A stretch of DNA of 64,000 nucleotides from Amorphochlora amoebiformis (GCA_054601695.1 BAAHQB010000003.1:992001-1056000), one strand, 5' to 3'. Positions 1 to 57,108 are shown, numbered from the stretch's first letter. Notes: a model not told the origin generated them from the letters alone. Numbers and translations: made by a program.

Positions 1-25758
<25,758 letters not shown>

Positions 25759-26373
25759 TGATGCAATGTGCGGCGCTAGTCCGGCGAACAGTTAATTGAT
25801 TAGTCACTTAGACAATAATCTGTATCGGATAATGCTAGTAATGACAACTTTGACCGTCGTATGATCAATACAGTTTTTACTGTGGTGGATTTTTATCTGA
25901 GTGTCAATACATAAGATATAATATACCGGGAGTCTGGATTATACTAGTATATTCTTGAATACGGAGCGTCAATATATATATACCATACAGTACTCAGTAT
26001 ACTAAGAACAACAAAAACATATGTCTTTAACTGGATTTAAGAATTCTGGGTACCTAACTAGCTCAACTAGATCTATCTTGCTATGCCTAAGCTAAATTTC
26101 CTACTCGACTATAAAATTATTGCGACGATTTTAGTCGATCGAGCCCTAGCTCGTCATCATATACTAGATATAATATATAGGATTTAAAAATTCTGGATAC
26201 CATAGCCTGACTAGTCTACTCTAGTAGATCTAAGAGACTGAACTAGTAAATCTAGTGAATTTTGACGCTGGACTTATCCGAAATTTCCTATGCAGCACAG
26301 GCGAGACGGGCTAAGCTAAATCTAAGACTCTACGCTAAATCTACTACTCACCTATAAAATTGTTGCGACGATT
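25759..26373. other. Convergent spacer between helicase and HSP104 3' ends
   Basis: 615 bp with no long (AT)n. It is rich in CTAG and TACTAG words. A segment ending CTATAAAATTATTGCGACGA plus TTTTAGTC (26108-26138) followed by CTCGTCATCAT repeats the sequence over the HSP104 stop codon (26353-26410). ATTCTGGGTACC at 26041 and ATTCTGGATACC at 26190 mark a second pair. I read this as an old tandem duplication of the HSP104 3' end. No gene seen. Confidence 0.6.
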
Positions 26374-30327
<3,954 letters not shown>

Positions 30328-30410
30328 TCTGGTGGGCGTGTCTGTTTTCCGGATTGTATATGCTCCGAAGAATCGGTGTCAGTTCGGGCGGTACCGTCTT
30401 GAAGACTGTC

Positions 30411-30448
30411 TTCTCGAGATTTCTGGAGATCTCCGGAAAGATCCAGAA
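30411..30448. promoter_or_regulatory. Heat-shock element, eight alternating pentamers
   Basis: Alternating TTC/GAA blocks in exact 5-bp steps: TTC 30411, GAG 30416, TTC 30421, GAG 30426, CTC 30431, GAA 30436, ATC 30441, GAA 30446. Four blocks are perfect and four have one mismatch. HSF trimers bind nGAAn arrays with this spacing. It lies 84 bp upstream of the HSP104 ATG and 134 bp upstream of the antiporter ATG. Confidence 0.85.
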
Positions 30449-30455
30449 ATACGAT

Positions 30456-30463
30456 TATAAAAG
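30456..30463 (+). promoter_or_regulatory. TATA box for the antiporter gene
   Basis: TATAAAAG on +, just downstream of the heat-shock element and facing the antiporter. No equally good TATA box is seen facing HSP104. Confidence 0.5.
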
Positions 30464-30581
30464 GCAAAATCACCTAGAATACGACTATGTGTGTCACCTT
30501 GGAAAGTCAACATCGGAACCTAGAAAATCGGAACCGCAAAATTATACAACGCGAGTATCTCCTTCGCCAGTGGCAGCTCCC

Positions 30582-31999
30582 ATGCTTCCCTTGGTTGTTG
30601 CTTCGCTTGCGTTGCTGGGGTCCGCTGCAGGTCTACGCCTAAAGAAATTTTATGTTCTCATACTGGAGTTGAAAATGTTTTTGGGCTTGCAGAATGCAAC
30701 GGAAATGGAGTATACAATGCAACAACAGGGTGCAGTTGCAACTCGGGATATTCAGGAGAGAGCTGTGAATCTGGTGAGATATTGGCTTATAAATGCAATT
30801 TGTGATCTCATGACCCAATATTGCAGCCATTTGTGAACCGGAATGTCTGAACGATGGGCTGTGCAATGGACCAAACTCATGTTCCTGCCCAGTTGGTTTT
30901 GCAGGGCCAACTTGCGAGAATATAAGCGTCTTCGGAGATCCGAGTATTCATCTCGTTCTGGGGTAGTCTTATCTATACATATTTACAGTTCCGTCATGTC
31001 GTGTTCGATTATACACGCCCGTTCTTACCAGGTATGCGATTGTGGCCATCGCATCGTGGGTGATGGGAAACGTCGCACCCAAGGTTCTTTCCCCGTGCAG
31101 AAAAGAGAGATGATCGTTGCCCTGATGTATATTGACATTATCTTGCTAACAACCAGATTGGGCTACCAAAAATCACTGCGTATATCGGCACAGGTATGCT
31201 TATTCACTTCGTTTATTGAAAACCCATACAGTGCCTTTTCAGGGGTGTTGGCCGGAACGTATGTCCTGGGAATTATAAATGAGGATGAGATTCGTGATCT
31301 GGACGTCGTCGACAAGGTTTTGCCTACTCAAGCATGGAAATAGATGGTTTAAACTCTCGTTATTCTCAGGTCTCGTTGGCGTACATTGCTTTTGCAGCAG
31401 GGTCTAAGCCTATCGTTGGGGGTAAGCCCACGATACACAAGATACAGTCGTCAGATTAGTGTGTTGCAATTTCTTACAACCGCGCATGAAAACAGGGCGC
31501 AGCATCTTGACGGTCACCTTCTGTCTTGTACTTTTCACATTCTCCCTCGTGTCGCTTGTCATGGTTCTCATCGCGCCCACCCTCGAGTTCACGAAGGATC
31601 TTACAGCCTCTCAGCAAGGAGGGGTACTAATATAGACTACATATGCTTTGCATTCTTATCAAAGCACCAGGTTTTGTGTCCACGCTCATCCGCTTTCTTA
31701 ATTAGGTCGCCATTCTCGTCGGGACTCTGGCGTGCGCGAGATCTCCGTCGTCGGCTATCGCGATTATCGACGATCTGAGAGCTGCAGGACCCTTCACAAT
31801 TCTCACTATGGCTGTAACCTGCGTTATGGATGTCTTGGTATTTGGGATTTTGCCTTATTATCTGTCATGATGCATAATACGGGTCAAAATTACCAGGTGA
31901 TCTTCATGTTTGCTGTCAACAACCTCATCGCCAGCGCCCAGTTTGATACTGGAGGAAACCCGACAGTTCTCTTTGGAAAGTCAATGGCAAGGTATGGGG

Positions 32000-32049
<50 letters not shown>

Positions 32050-32429
32050 GTATGTATGTATATACATATGTGCATATATATATACATATATACATATATA
32101 TACATATATATATATATATACATATGCATACATATGTATACATACACACATATATATATACATATATATGTATATATATGTACATATTACATACATACAT
32201 ATGTATATATATATACATATGTATAAATATATACATATATACACATACATACATATATATATATATATTACATATAGATATATATATATATATAGATATA
32301 TATATGTATATATATATATATACATATATATATAATATATATATATGTATATATGTATAAATGTATATTTATGTATACAGAATATTATATATATATATAT
32401 AATACATTTTTATTAAAACATACATATAT

Positions 32430-32484
<55 letters not shown>

Positions 32485-32691
32485 ATATATATATATATAT
32501 ATATACATTGTGTGTGTGTGTACACATACATATGTGTATTCCATCATAGAAAATACGAATGCATAAATTTAATATATACATGTACATAAAATATATAAAT
32601 ATATATACATATACATATTATTTATTTATTTATATATATATACACATATATATATACATATATATATATATATAATATGTATGTTTGTATA

Positions 32692-32728
<37 letters not shown>

Positions 32729-33368
32729 GTATATATATATAATAACTATATGCAACCACAAAGCATTTAGGTATACATTACATTGATACACACACATATA
32801 AACGTATACGCCCTTGCATCTACATATACAAATCGTACACTTGTACAAGAGAATCTACCGACTAAAAAAATTTATATCTGATATAATTTCAGACTAATTC
32901 TCTCTTCCCTCATGGGTGCGTTCTGCGGGAAACTGGTCATCCCAATGGCACTCTGGTGGTGGCCCCCTAAAATCAAGCAATGCAAGTACACGAGCTACAT
33001 CGTTTACGCACAGGTATAATATACCTGCGACAACAACAACTACCTAACCTGAGGGTCAAGTCCGATATTTCAGTCCTGTATTCATACGTGATGTGGTCCT
33101 TAGATCGTCCTCTTAGCTGCGATCGGCCTCTTGTTCTTCATCCTTGACCACTACGATGATGATCTCTTGGACTCGCTGATTATCGCGATGGTTGCGGGCT
33201 ACACAATCGCGAATCACACTCCCTACAACAAGCAATTTCATGAGGTCGTGTTATGTTAGATATGCATTTGAAGTCATGTTTTCTGAAAAAAACTGGAATG
33301 TTTGCAGATTCTTGATCGAACTTCAACGGTGATGTACGTTATGTTCTTCACGCTGGTAATCCATCCTG

Positions 33369-33438
<70 letters not shown>

Positions 33439-33856
33439 TGGAGAGTGTAGGAGATATAACCAATACATAGAGAATATCGAAAGGCGAGAGATGATTGATG
33501 CTTGTATGTAAATATATGTATTATAGAATATAGTACGCACAATAAACACAGGTATGTGAGATATTTACATTGAAAAGGTTGGCGCGTCTCTTGGTCTCAA
33601 CTCGTTCGGAAACACTTTCGGAATCTCCATGTTGTTCTTCGTTGTTCGCATCATCAGCCTGATGATGGGATCTTTCCTCGGAGGGTAATGCATAATTTTA
33701 CGTTCAATATATATATATATATATATATATAGTTTATAGTGATCTGATTTATAACCCTAGTAAAATATTGCTATATATAATGTATATATATATATATGTA
33801 TATACATCTATATTGTATATATATGTATATATATACATATATATATATATAATATA

Positions 33857-33895
<39 letters not shown>

Positions 33896-34031
33896 GTTAA
33901 TGTGAACAGATGGATCGCAAACGAGCCGAACTCGCATAATAAGAGAGCATGGTTTGCGTATGTCACACAGGTAGAAAAGTCAATCTAATTATGCATACGC
34001 ATACTGTGCGATAGTCAAATATGCATTTATG

Positions 34032-34062
<31 letters not shown>

Positions 34063-34065
34063 TAC

Positions 34066-34098
<33 letters not shown>

Positions 34099-34282
34099 TA
34101 TGTGTGTGTGTGTGTGTATAAATATGTATACATATATGTATTTATAACTACATACAAATATGTGTATGTATGTGTTTATGTGTTTTATATTCTATCAGAC
34201 TTATGATTCCACCACATGAAATACAATGTATACGTATATGCATGAGTAAGAAGACATATACACATATATAATACACACCTAT

Positions 34283-34318
<36 letters not shown>

Positions 34319-35168
34319 CAACATATCTATATGTATAATATAAACCTATGCATACCTCACCTACATCCACACATCCATACACCCCCATACATCTTCCTTC
34401 TATCCAAGGCCGGCGTCGCCCTCGGCCTAGCAAAGAAAGTCCATGGCCAATTTCCCGAATGGGGAGCGGACTTTGCCACCCTCATCGTCGCAATGGTGGT
34501 CCTAAACCAAGTAAGCCAACCCGAACTCTCTCCAAGCCCCAAAACCCGCACCTCAGGGCTTTCTCCTAGCCTCTTCCCCACCGTCCGGCCTTTCTCTGAC
34601 AGCTAGCCTTAGCCCTGAGAAGGAGTGTCTGGGTTGATGTCGTTGTGTGGGCAGATTATTGGACCGCCGCTGTTCAAGCATGCTCTGTGGGCCCTCGGGG
34701 AGGCAGGGAAACAGCCTCCACGTGTCAGGGGTGAGGTGATTGTGCTGGGACGGAAGAATGATAAGCTGGTGGGTCAGATTGGTGGGGTGTGTGTGTTTTT
34801 CCGATTGTGATGGTTGTTTGGGTGGTATTTTGTATAAATATAGTTACATATATACAATATATACATATATATAATACATATATATATAATATATATATGT
34901 ATATGCGAATTCTCCACGCCCATATATAGTCTCGTTACAACACAATAGCTACATTTATAATACATATATACCTCCCTCTCATTCATCATCCACCGAATAT
35001 TAGGTGAAAACAGCCATCGAAGGCTTAAGCAAGGTCGGATGGAAATGCAAGTTTGTGAATGCGTCGAATGCCGAAGGGGGGGGTGAGAACGGGCGAGAGG
35101 TCTACAACTACTTGTCCACAAAGATAACTGATGAGGTGTATATTACGTGAATATTTTTCATATGTATG

Positions 35169-35211
<43 letters not shown>

Positions 35212-35255
35212 TATATATATATACTTCAATAAACATGTATGTGGTATGCATGTAT

Positions 35256-35287
<32 letters not shown>

Positions 35288-36256
35288 TTCAATGTACATA
35301 TTTATGTATGTATATACATATAATGTATATACATATATTTAAATATGTTCACATTCAAACAACCACACTACAATTTGTACTAGCGGCCATTCTACTGATC
35401 TATGACTCTTTTTTTTACCTTCTATTTCGTCCAGGTAAAGGTACTCTACATCGCTCTGAGAGAGTCCCTAGCCATCGAGGTGGCTGCTTCGATCAGCATT
35501 GACATGCCGCATTACCGTATCATCGTACAGAGATTGGTAGCTTTCAATAACGTAGTAGTCACTGTCATGTGCATGCAGTGGTAATAGGTGACTAGCATGC
35601 GTGTAGTAATATTGCGGGGGTAAATGGGTGCGTAGCATGCGTATAATAATATTGCGGGTGGTAATGGGTGCGTAGCATGCGTGTAGTAATATTGCGGGTG
35701 GTAATAGCTGTCTAGCATGCGTGTAGTAATATTGCGGGTGGTAATGGGTGCGTAGCATGCGTGTAGTAATATTGCGGGTGGTAATAGCTGTCTATCATGC
35801 GTGTAGCAATATTGCGGGTGGTAAATGGGTGCGTAGCACGCGTATAATAATATTGCTTGTGGTAATGGGTGCGTAGCATGCGTGTAGTAACATTGCGGGT
35901 GGTAATAGGTGCGTAACATGCATGTAGTAATATTGCGGGTGGTAATGGGTGCGTAGCATGCGTGTAATATAATTGCGGGTGGTAATGGGTGCGTAGCATG
36001 CGTATAATAATATTGCGGGTGGTAATGGGTGCGTAGCATGCGTGTAGTAATATTGCGGGTGGTAAATGGGTGCGTAGCATGCGTGTAGGTACTAATATAG
36101 AGGGTGGTAATGGGTGCGTAGCATGCGTGTAGTAATACTGCGGGTCTGTAGATGGTACTCAGATGTGTATGTTTTAGACCTTGACGGAGGATGCTGCTGC
36201 ACGGGAACGGGCTATGAGTCGGGTTTTGCCTGGTATGACATATATAAATACATACA

Positions 36257-36288
<32 letters not shown>

Positions 36289-36373
36289 TGTTTGTTTATG
36301 TGTGTATATCTATGTGTAAGGAAGTGTGTCGTTTGTGTGTGGATTTGTGAATAGCGGTTTAAGTATGTATATG

Positions 36374-36449
<76 letters not shown>

Positions 36450-36892
36450 CATATATATATATAATATATATATGTGTGTCCTATATATATGTACACATAT
36501 ATACGTGCATTATACGTACGGGTATGGACCACATGTATTTGCATTATATAAATATATATGTCTATATATACATATATATACATATTTATATACATTAAAA
36601 TACACATATGTATTACTGCCAGCGCAAATTTTAGTACGGACATTGGTATTAGCAAATGGTAGTCCAGGATTAGGTTCTATTGCAATAGAAGTCCGTTTGG
36701 ATCTGATGAAAGATTAATAATAACTTATGTGCGGTAGTCGGATACTTCCTTTCTTCCTCCGAAACCCAGGTTCCGTCGGTTCCGGGGCTGCTTGGGTTCC
36801 GAACCCTTTGATGGCCTATTAGTCTAACGACGGTCTAACTCGTCGTAGTTAAATAGCTATAGGTTGCGCACCAGCTGCACATGCTGTAACAG

Positions 36893-36924
<32 letters not shown>

Positions 36925-36926
36925 CA

Positions 36927-36969
<43 letters not shown>

Positions 36970-37362
36970 TACATATATATATATATATAATATATATATA
37001 TATAATATATATATATGTTATGTCTGTATGTGTGCGTATTAATACGCTTATACGTATTTGTAAATGTATATTGTAACATATATATATATATATATATATG
37101 TATACATTACATTATATACAACTATCCCTCAGGACTTCCCATAGACGTAATCATTCTCAACCCCCCTGAGAATTCCAGCGAGCAACTCATACTTGCTGCC
37201 GCGCTCTCGACCCCGTCACTATTTCCCTCAATATCTAATGCTCTGCAAGAAAAGAAGAATTGGGAGCGAACGCTGAATTCCATTGGAAATTTCAACTCCT
37301 CAGACCTTCCAGAAGATGGAAAAGATGACTTTAAAGCAGACAAGCCCGAGGGCAAGCTCTAG
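30582..37362 (+). CDS. Signal peptide + EGF-like domains + Kef/CPA2-type cation/proton antiporter
   Basis: 21 exons: 30582-30630, 30693-30773, 30827-30962, 31032-31083, 31157-31193, 31243-31316, 31370-31421, 31496-31623, 31706-31837, 31897-31991, 32893-33013, 33104-33244, 33308-33355, 33578-33684, 33910-33970, 34409-34510, 34655-34768, 35004-35135, 35435-35536, 36178-36232, 37133-37362. All phases agree, giving 682 residues. Signal peptide [19 protein letters not shown]-like region at about 18-75, including a full six-cysteine unit [11 protein letters not shown]...CSC...C. Antiporter core from about 90: [50 protein letters not shown] (family signature, exon 31706), [27 protein letters not shown] soluble C-terminal region follows ([13 protein letters not shown] onward, possibly a degenerate nucleotide-binding domain). 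CPA2 proteins exchange Na+ or K+ for H+. The EGF part should face the exterior or a lumen. Confidence 0.92.
31992..32892 (+). repeat. Repeat-filled intron of the antiporter gene
   Basis: (AT)n with TACATA and GT interruptions. The 3' end is unique sequence with GATATAATTTCAG before the exon at 32893. Confidence 0.85.
35584..36145 (+). repeat. Intronic minisatellite, unit about 44 bp, about 13 copies
   Basis: The unit is TAATATTGCGGGTGGTAATG followed by GGTGCGTAGCATGCGTGTAG. It lies in the antiporter intron 35537-36177, between a good donor (AGATTG|GTAGCT) and the acceptor GTTTTAG. Reading frames such as [13 protein letters not shown] on - are repeat artefacts. Confidence 0.85.
36233..37132 (+). 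repeat. Last intron of the antiporter gene: (AT)n plus 300 bp of unique DNA
   Basis: (AT)n at 36258-36460 and 36893-37100. Between them, 36600-36890 is unique sequence without a recognisable exon. It contains several CCGAA/GGTTCCG words. Confidence 0.6.
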
Positions 37363-38031
37363 AAGCTTTGAGAGTCCAATTCACGTTAACTGTCCACCTC
37401 TTGAAGCTACTTAAGCAATAGTCGTATTGTATTACCTGGATTACCAGTATTAGTGCACGCGCTAATCCAGAAATCAATCCAGAGATCAAATTCTCATATA
37501 CTAGATATATACATACACATGTGTTATCTAGACCTCAATTATTTATTTTTAAACGTTCGTAACCAACTTCTACGAGTTCTGTTCTAGCTACTACTAGTGT
37601 ACTAGAGCTAGCTAGTAGTTCTTCTCGTAACTTGCCTAGCTAGTACTAGTAGTACTCTAGTACTGGCTAGACTGGTACTACTAGTACTATAGTGGTACCG
37701 CGTATCTACTACTACTAGACTCTAGTAGACTAGTACTAGATCTAGTAGATCTACATACGACTAGTACTAGTAGTACGACCTGACGACATCTACTACTACT
37801 AGTCTAGTACTAGTAGTACTAGATCTACTATCTACTCTAGCTCTTTCGTACCCGGACATACCAGTTCTATATAACTTGGCTGATTAGATGCCACCAGGTA
37901 TACCGGCAGGAAACACGGTGAGCCATTTGCATTCCGGTGGCCAGCTGTATACATAGATCATCTATGCACCAGACGTAATTGAAAGTGTAACTTAAGATGC
38001 CATCTGATTGTTTTTGCGAGGCTCATCTAGG
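37363..38031. other. Convergent spacer between antiporter and HIS6, CTAG/GTAC-rich
   Basis: No (AT)n tract longer than a few repeats. From 37560 to 37850 the sequence is built almost wholly from CTAG, TAGTACTAG, AGATCT and ACTACT words, an aperiodic palindrome-rich low-complexity DNA. No gene seen. It presumably holds both 3' processing signals. Confidence 0.65.
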
Positions 38032-48371
<10,340 letters not shown>

Positions 48372-48520
48372 GGTTGCGAGAGATGGTCACCCGGCTATGT
48401 GTCACTCGTTCGTGTTTTAGGCGTCTGATATCTGAAGAATAATATAGACATATCTAATCCGTGCTATATTAAATTTATTACTAATGAAATAATATTTCGC
48501 GAAATGCTCTCAAGTCGCCG
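48372..48520. promoter_or_regulatory. Bidirectional promoter between HIS6 and the gene at 48521
   Basis: 149 bp between divergent start codons. AT-moderate and free of microsatellite. I see no clear TATA box or named operator. A Gcn4-type TGACTC box is not evident. Confidence 0.5.
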
Positions 48521-51911
<3,391 letters not shown>

Positions 51912-51974
51912 ACACTAGTTAGCGTGAGTGTTGGGTAAAAAAATATTTACACACACCCATATATATATATATAT

Positions 51975-52074
<100 letters not shown>

Positions 52075-52149
52075 TTGTGTGTGTAGATACATACATATAT
52101 ATCTTTACAAATTTGTATATACAAATGTATGTTTTACATGTAATGGAAA

Positions 52150-52237
<88 letters not shown>

Positions 52238-52355
52238 CGTGTGTAATGGATAACACACTCTTCACCGTCTCTATCCTCTCTCTCTCTCTCTCCTCTCCTT
52301 GTATCTCTCTCTCTCAACGCGTGTCTTCCTCTTTATCTCTTACGTCTCAACTTAG

Positions 52356-52453
52356 GACCTGAGCCTGTCGAGAATACGAAAATATAGGAAAATCCTAACT
52401 GGGACCTTCTGCCTTGATGCGGTAAGTATAGACTAATGTATACACATATGTAC

Positions 52454-52508
<55 letters not shown>

Positions 52509-52547
52509 ATAATATAATATATGTATTTATATAGCATATACACATAC

Positions 52548-52591
<44 letters not shown>

Positions 52592-52610
52592 ATATACATA
52601 TAAAGTGTTT

Positions 52611-52649
<39 letters not shown>

Positions 52650-52860
52650 CATTAATTAAGGGTTAGGGTTAGTGTTAGGGTTAGGGTGAAGGTTAGGGTT
52701 AGGGTTAGGGATAGGGTTAGGGTTAGGGTTAGGGTTAGAGTTACGGTTAGGGTTAGGGTTAGGTACATATATATATACATCTAAATATATATATAAATAT
52801 ATATATTATATACATATATATGTATACATATATATCCATGTATAGATACAGATATACACA

Positions 52861-52898
<38 letters not shown>

Positions 52899-52926
52899 AT
52901 AAGTATATCCATATATACGTATATAT

Positions 52927-52987
<61 letters not shown>

Positions 52988-53221
52988 CCATTATCTGACG
53001 TAAGATATGTGAATCTTGGCATCCCACTTATAGATATATTTCATATCCGAGAAGGATTCATCCACTCAGAAGACTATGAATGGTAGGTCCAACTCTAACG
53101 CCCCAAAATAGACCTAATCCTCTAACACTACCCCTAGAACTGGTGGGCCTACGCGGGGGCAGCGATGTGGGTCATTTCTTCTCGATCGTGTATGTCTGTT
53201 GTATTCACATACATGTACATA

Positions 53222-53272
<51 letters not shown>

Positions 53273-53291
53273 TATTTATGTATACACATAC

Positions 53292-53338
<47 letters not shown>

Positions 53339-53367
53339 TATATATAGAATAAATAAATATGTATATC

Positions 53368-53442
<75 letters not shown>

Positions 53443-53763
53443 AATATGTTATACACTTAGTCTATATATAAAAGAATTGCAGCTCAGGGTTGGAAGTTCA
53501 AGATTTGGTTGAGACCGTTCGAGTTAGACCGCTTGGATTTGTAAACTTGATTGGGACAGAGTGGGAAAGCACACAGAATATTCTAGAATCTTCGCGAAGA
53601 TTGCGGGAGCCTGATGTTGCCTGACGCAACTTGACACCTAATAGTCCGAATTCTCGGCAATACCGAAGCCCCGTTATTACAGGCTAGCTTAGATTAGTAC
53701 CGGATAGCACCGGATGATCTCCAGCAATCTCCGGTCTCCACAAGTATCCAGCATGCCTATGAC

Positions 53764-53846
<83 letters not shown>

Positions 53847-54078
53847 ATATATTGCCAGCGCAGTAATATATAAGTGACATGAAAGAAACTGCTCGATGAA
53901 GACATATCGATAGAGCATGAATATATATATATATAGATATATATTAATATATATATACATACATATATATATATATAATATATATGTATGTATACATATA
54001 TATTATATACATAAACATATATAATAAATATATATATATATATTTCCATGCTCTTTATATATATATATATATATATAC

Positions 54079-54156
<78 letters not shown>

Positions 54157-54632
54157 CCTGTACTGCTGCTCTATGCTTCTCTTTTTCATGTACATATACA
54201 TGTCTGTTGTGAATCTATTCAATTTACGTGTATATCTAAACGTAATTAGGGACAAGAAGCCGTGTATCACCGCACTTATGACGGCCATAGGTCTTACTAA
54301 TTATATATACACATACAAATATGTAACATGTTCGTAATATAAATATATGTATATATATCGATACATAGACATTAAAAATAAACATATATATCATATGTAT
54401 TTATGCAAACACATAAATATATATATATATATAATATATGTATATACATATACATATGTACATATATATACACACACACATATATATATATATATGTATG
54501 TATATACGTATCTATGTGTGTATATATATATATTTAGAAATGTATATTTATGTATATGTTTAAGTATTTTCACAAACTCACACTGTACAACATATGTGTA
54601 AAATATAGGTGTATATATTAGTGATTATATGT

Positions 54633-54667
<35 letters not shown>

Positions 54668-54975
54668 ATATATGGGTGCCATATATGAATACATATGTAA
54701 GGATGTACGTATACACATATACATATATACATATATATATATATATGTATGTATCTACATTCTATTATTATCAATATTATTGTTATTATTATTATTATTA
54801 TTTTATTGGAAGTATTAATATTTTATTGATATTATTGCTGTTATCATTTGCCATTGTTGCTAGGATTATTTATTAATATTTGTAAGTGTTAATACTTAAT
54901 ATTTACACATACTACTTTGTTGTACAATTCAGGCTATTTCCTCCAACCGGCGTCCTGTCGAATTCGAAATTGTAG
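52356..54975 (+). CDS. Probable 3' exons of the preceding gene (or a separate small gene)
   Basis: Exons 52356-52421, 53034-53082, 53138-53187, 54250-54290, 54933-54975 (TAG) are mutually in phase and have good sites (GCG|GTAAGT, CTAACACTACCCCTAG). They read [75 protein letters not shown]. The first exon opens in phase 0, which fits the micro-exon model and gives a 204-residue protein from 48521. No family recognised. The last exon is open in other frames too, so it is the weakest call. Confidence 0.42.
52660..52766 (+). repeat. TTAGGG array in an intron
   Basis: About 16 mostly perfect TTAGGG units between (AT)n tracts, inside the intron 52422-53033. Confidence 0.85.
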
Positions 54976-56753
54976 ATCTCGGAAGGGGAAGAAGAGAAGA
55001 CGAAAAGAAGATTTTGTGCCCAGCAGCCCATTTCGCTCGAATCTTTTCTCCGACTAGTACATAACTAGATAAGTACCACAAGTATCCTAGAGTATCAGAA
55101 CCGAGAGAACCTCGAGTTCTGCTAGTCGAGAGCACCATGATCTAGATGATACTTTCACTAAAAAGTTTTTCCGATGATCTAGATGATTTATGAATTCATC
55201 ATTGAATCATTCTCATTCGGAAACCAATCTAGCTCCTGAGACTAGATAGTCATAGTTGTAGTAAGTGCCTTTACTATGACTAGTATGAGTATCACTGTCG
55301 GACTCTGCAGCGACTAAAGTCTAGAATCATTGACAGTACTACAGCTAACGGGGTATCTAGGGTATATTGGATTAACTGGATTCAGCATGTATATTGATCT
55401 AGATTGATAGTGTCTAGAGTGTACTAGTGTAGGTATCAAGTTGTATACTAGATCTATCCAATGATCTACTCCACACACCACTGATGATGTTCTGGATGTT
55501 GAATAGTCTCTATCTAGCCTATGGCGCTATTTGGATGCCATCTTGTATTCAAATGTGAGTCACTGCTTAGACTGGAGATAGTTGCATGGGCCTGGCAGAT
55601 GTCCTGCAATCACCGACGACCAGCTTGGATACAGATCACTTTATACTCCACATCCAAACGCTATCACCAACGCTCCGTGCAGCCACAGCATAGATACGTA
55701 CGTATACAACACCTAAAACACGTCTAGTACGTACGTATCAAAACATTCATCGTACGTATGTGACCTGTGACCAGCCAATGATACGTACGTATACGGCGTA
55801 CTACGTCTAGTACGTACGTACATGTACGAGACATGTTAGTACACATATTTAGACGTATCAGTCAGATAGTTGCATGGGCCTGGCAGATGTCCTGCAATCA
55901 CCGAAGATCAGCTTGGATACAGATCACTTTATACTCCACATCCAATCGCTATCACCATCGCTCCGTGCAGCCACAGCATAGATACGTACGTATACAACAC
56001 CTAAAACACGTCTAGTACGTACGTATCAAAACATTCATCGTACGTATGTGACCTGTGACCAGCCAATGATACGTACGTATACGGCGTACTACGTCTAGTA
56101 TGTACGTACATGTACGAGACATGTTAGTACACATATTTAGACGTATCAGTCAGTATCAAAGTATACTCCAGTATACTACTCACTACAGCTACAATTCGAA
56201 CTCTCGCGTATACTTACTTATATTTCGAAAAGCTCAGTGCTCGAGTGATCTCATACACGCAAGCATGCGCATGCGTATACGTAATACTGGGTATGTACAA
56301 TTCAGTATATGTTACCGGTACCGGGTATGGTAATCCACTTAGGTAGTCATACTAGTACCAGCGAAGTCTTATCCGGGTTCCAGAGGTTGCACACTTATCT
56401 AGTTATGTGTGCGCAACTGAATGTGAGTAAAACCGTATTCAACAAATACTAATTTTAACTTGAAAATTACTAGTGTCTGGAGTGTAGCAGAAACAATGTA
56501 GGTACAATCTAACACCAATAGTGTTCTTAATAATCTTAATCGAGAAAGCTAAACTTGCATCTCTATCTCTTAACCCCCCCTCTCACTTTCTCTCCCTCTC
56601 TCCTTCCTCTCTGACTCGTTCCTCTCTGACTCGTTTAATATCTCTTTCTCACTCTTACTAACCTGCAACCCACGTAGTCGAATGAGATGTTGTAATCTCC
56701 AATCATGATGGATTAGTATATATATATATTCAGTAATCCCTCATATAACTTAT
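54976..56753. other. Convergent spacer, CTAG-rich, with a 288-bp tandem duplication
   Basis: Rich in CTAGAT, ACTAGT and TACGTA words, with no long (AT)n. It contains the duplication at 55576-56151 and a pyrimidine-rich patch at 56570-56660. Open frames across it lack splice sites and codon logic. No gene seen. Confidence 0.6.
55576..56151. repeat. Two tandem 288-bp copies, nearly identical, TACGTA-rich
   Basis: 55576-55863 and 55864-56151 differ at only a few positions (for example CCGACGACCAG against CCGAAGATCAG). Each contains several self-complementary TACGTACGTA words (near 55693, 55727, 55780, 55808 in copy one). No (AT)n between copies, unlike the intronic arrays. Confidence 0.9.
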
Positions 56754-57108
56754 CTAATGTCGAGATCTGCTAGCCGCTCCAAAGTAACGATGCCGATCGC
56801 GTCCTGGTGCCTGAGTGTCTTGATAACCGGGGAGATGCAAAAGCCTCGATAACCACTGCCGCGTGTACGTTCTAACTTTCCGGCAGAATTCGTAACGATC
56901 TGATTATATTTAGATTCGTAATAGTTATGACACTGACAACATAAGAATCTAAATATATCTAATATATATATATATATATATAATATACATACATATATAT
57001 ATATCTATATATATCTACACCCAGACATATATATATATATACATATATTGTATATATATATATATATATATAAATATATATATTTATATATTATATATAT
57101 ATATATAT

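Larger units (their letters stand above)
30328..30581. promoter_or_regulatory. Bidirectional promoter between HSP104 and the EGF-antiporter gene
   Basis: 254 bp between two divergent start codons. It contains the heat-shock element at 30411-30448 and TATAAAAG at 30456-30463 on + (126 bp before the antiporter ATG). No (AT)n is present. The short length means the two genes share one promoter region. Confidence 0.75.

Noticed and set aside
35468-36080. [13 protein letters not shown] repeat proteins on -
   Set aside because: Translations of the 44-bp intronic minisatellite in three frames.
55521-56015. Two similar 60-68-codon frames (MALFGC..., MLVHIF...)
   Set aside because: They exist only because of the 288-bp tandem duplication. 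No splice or codon support.
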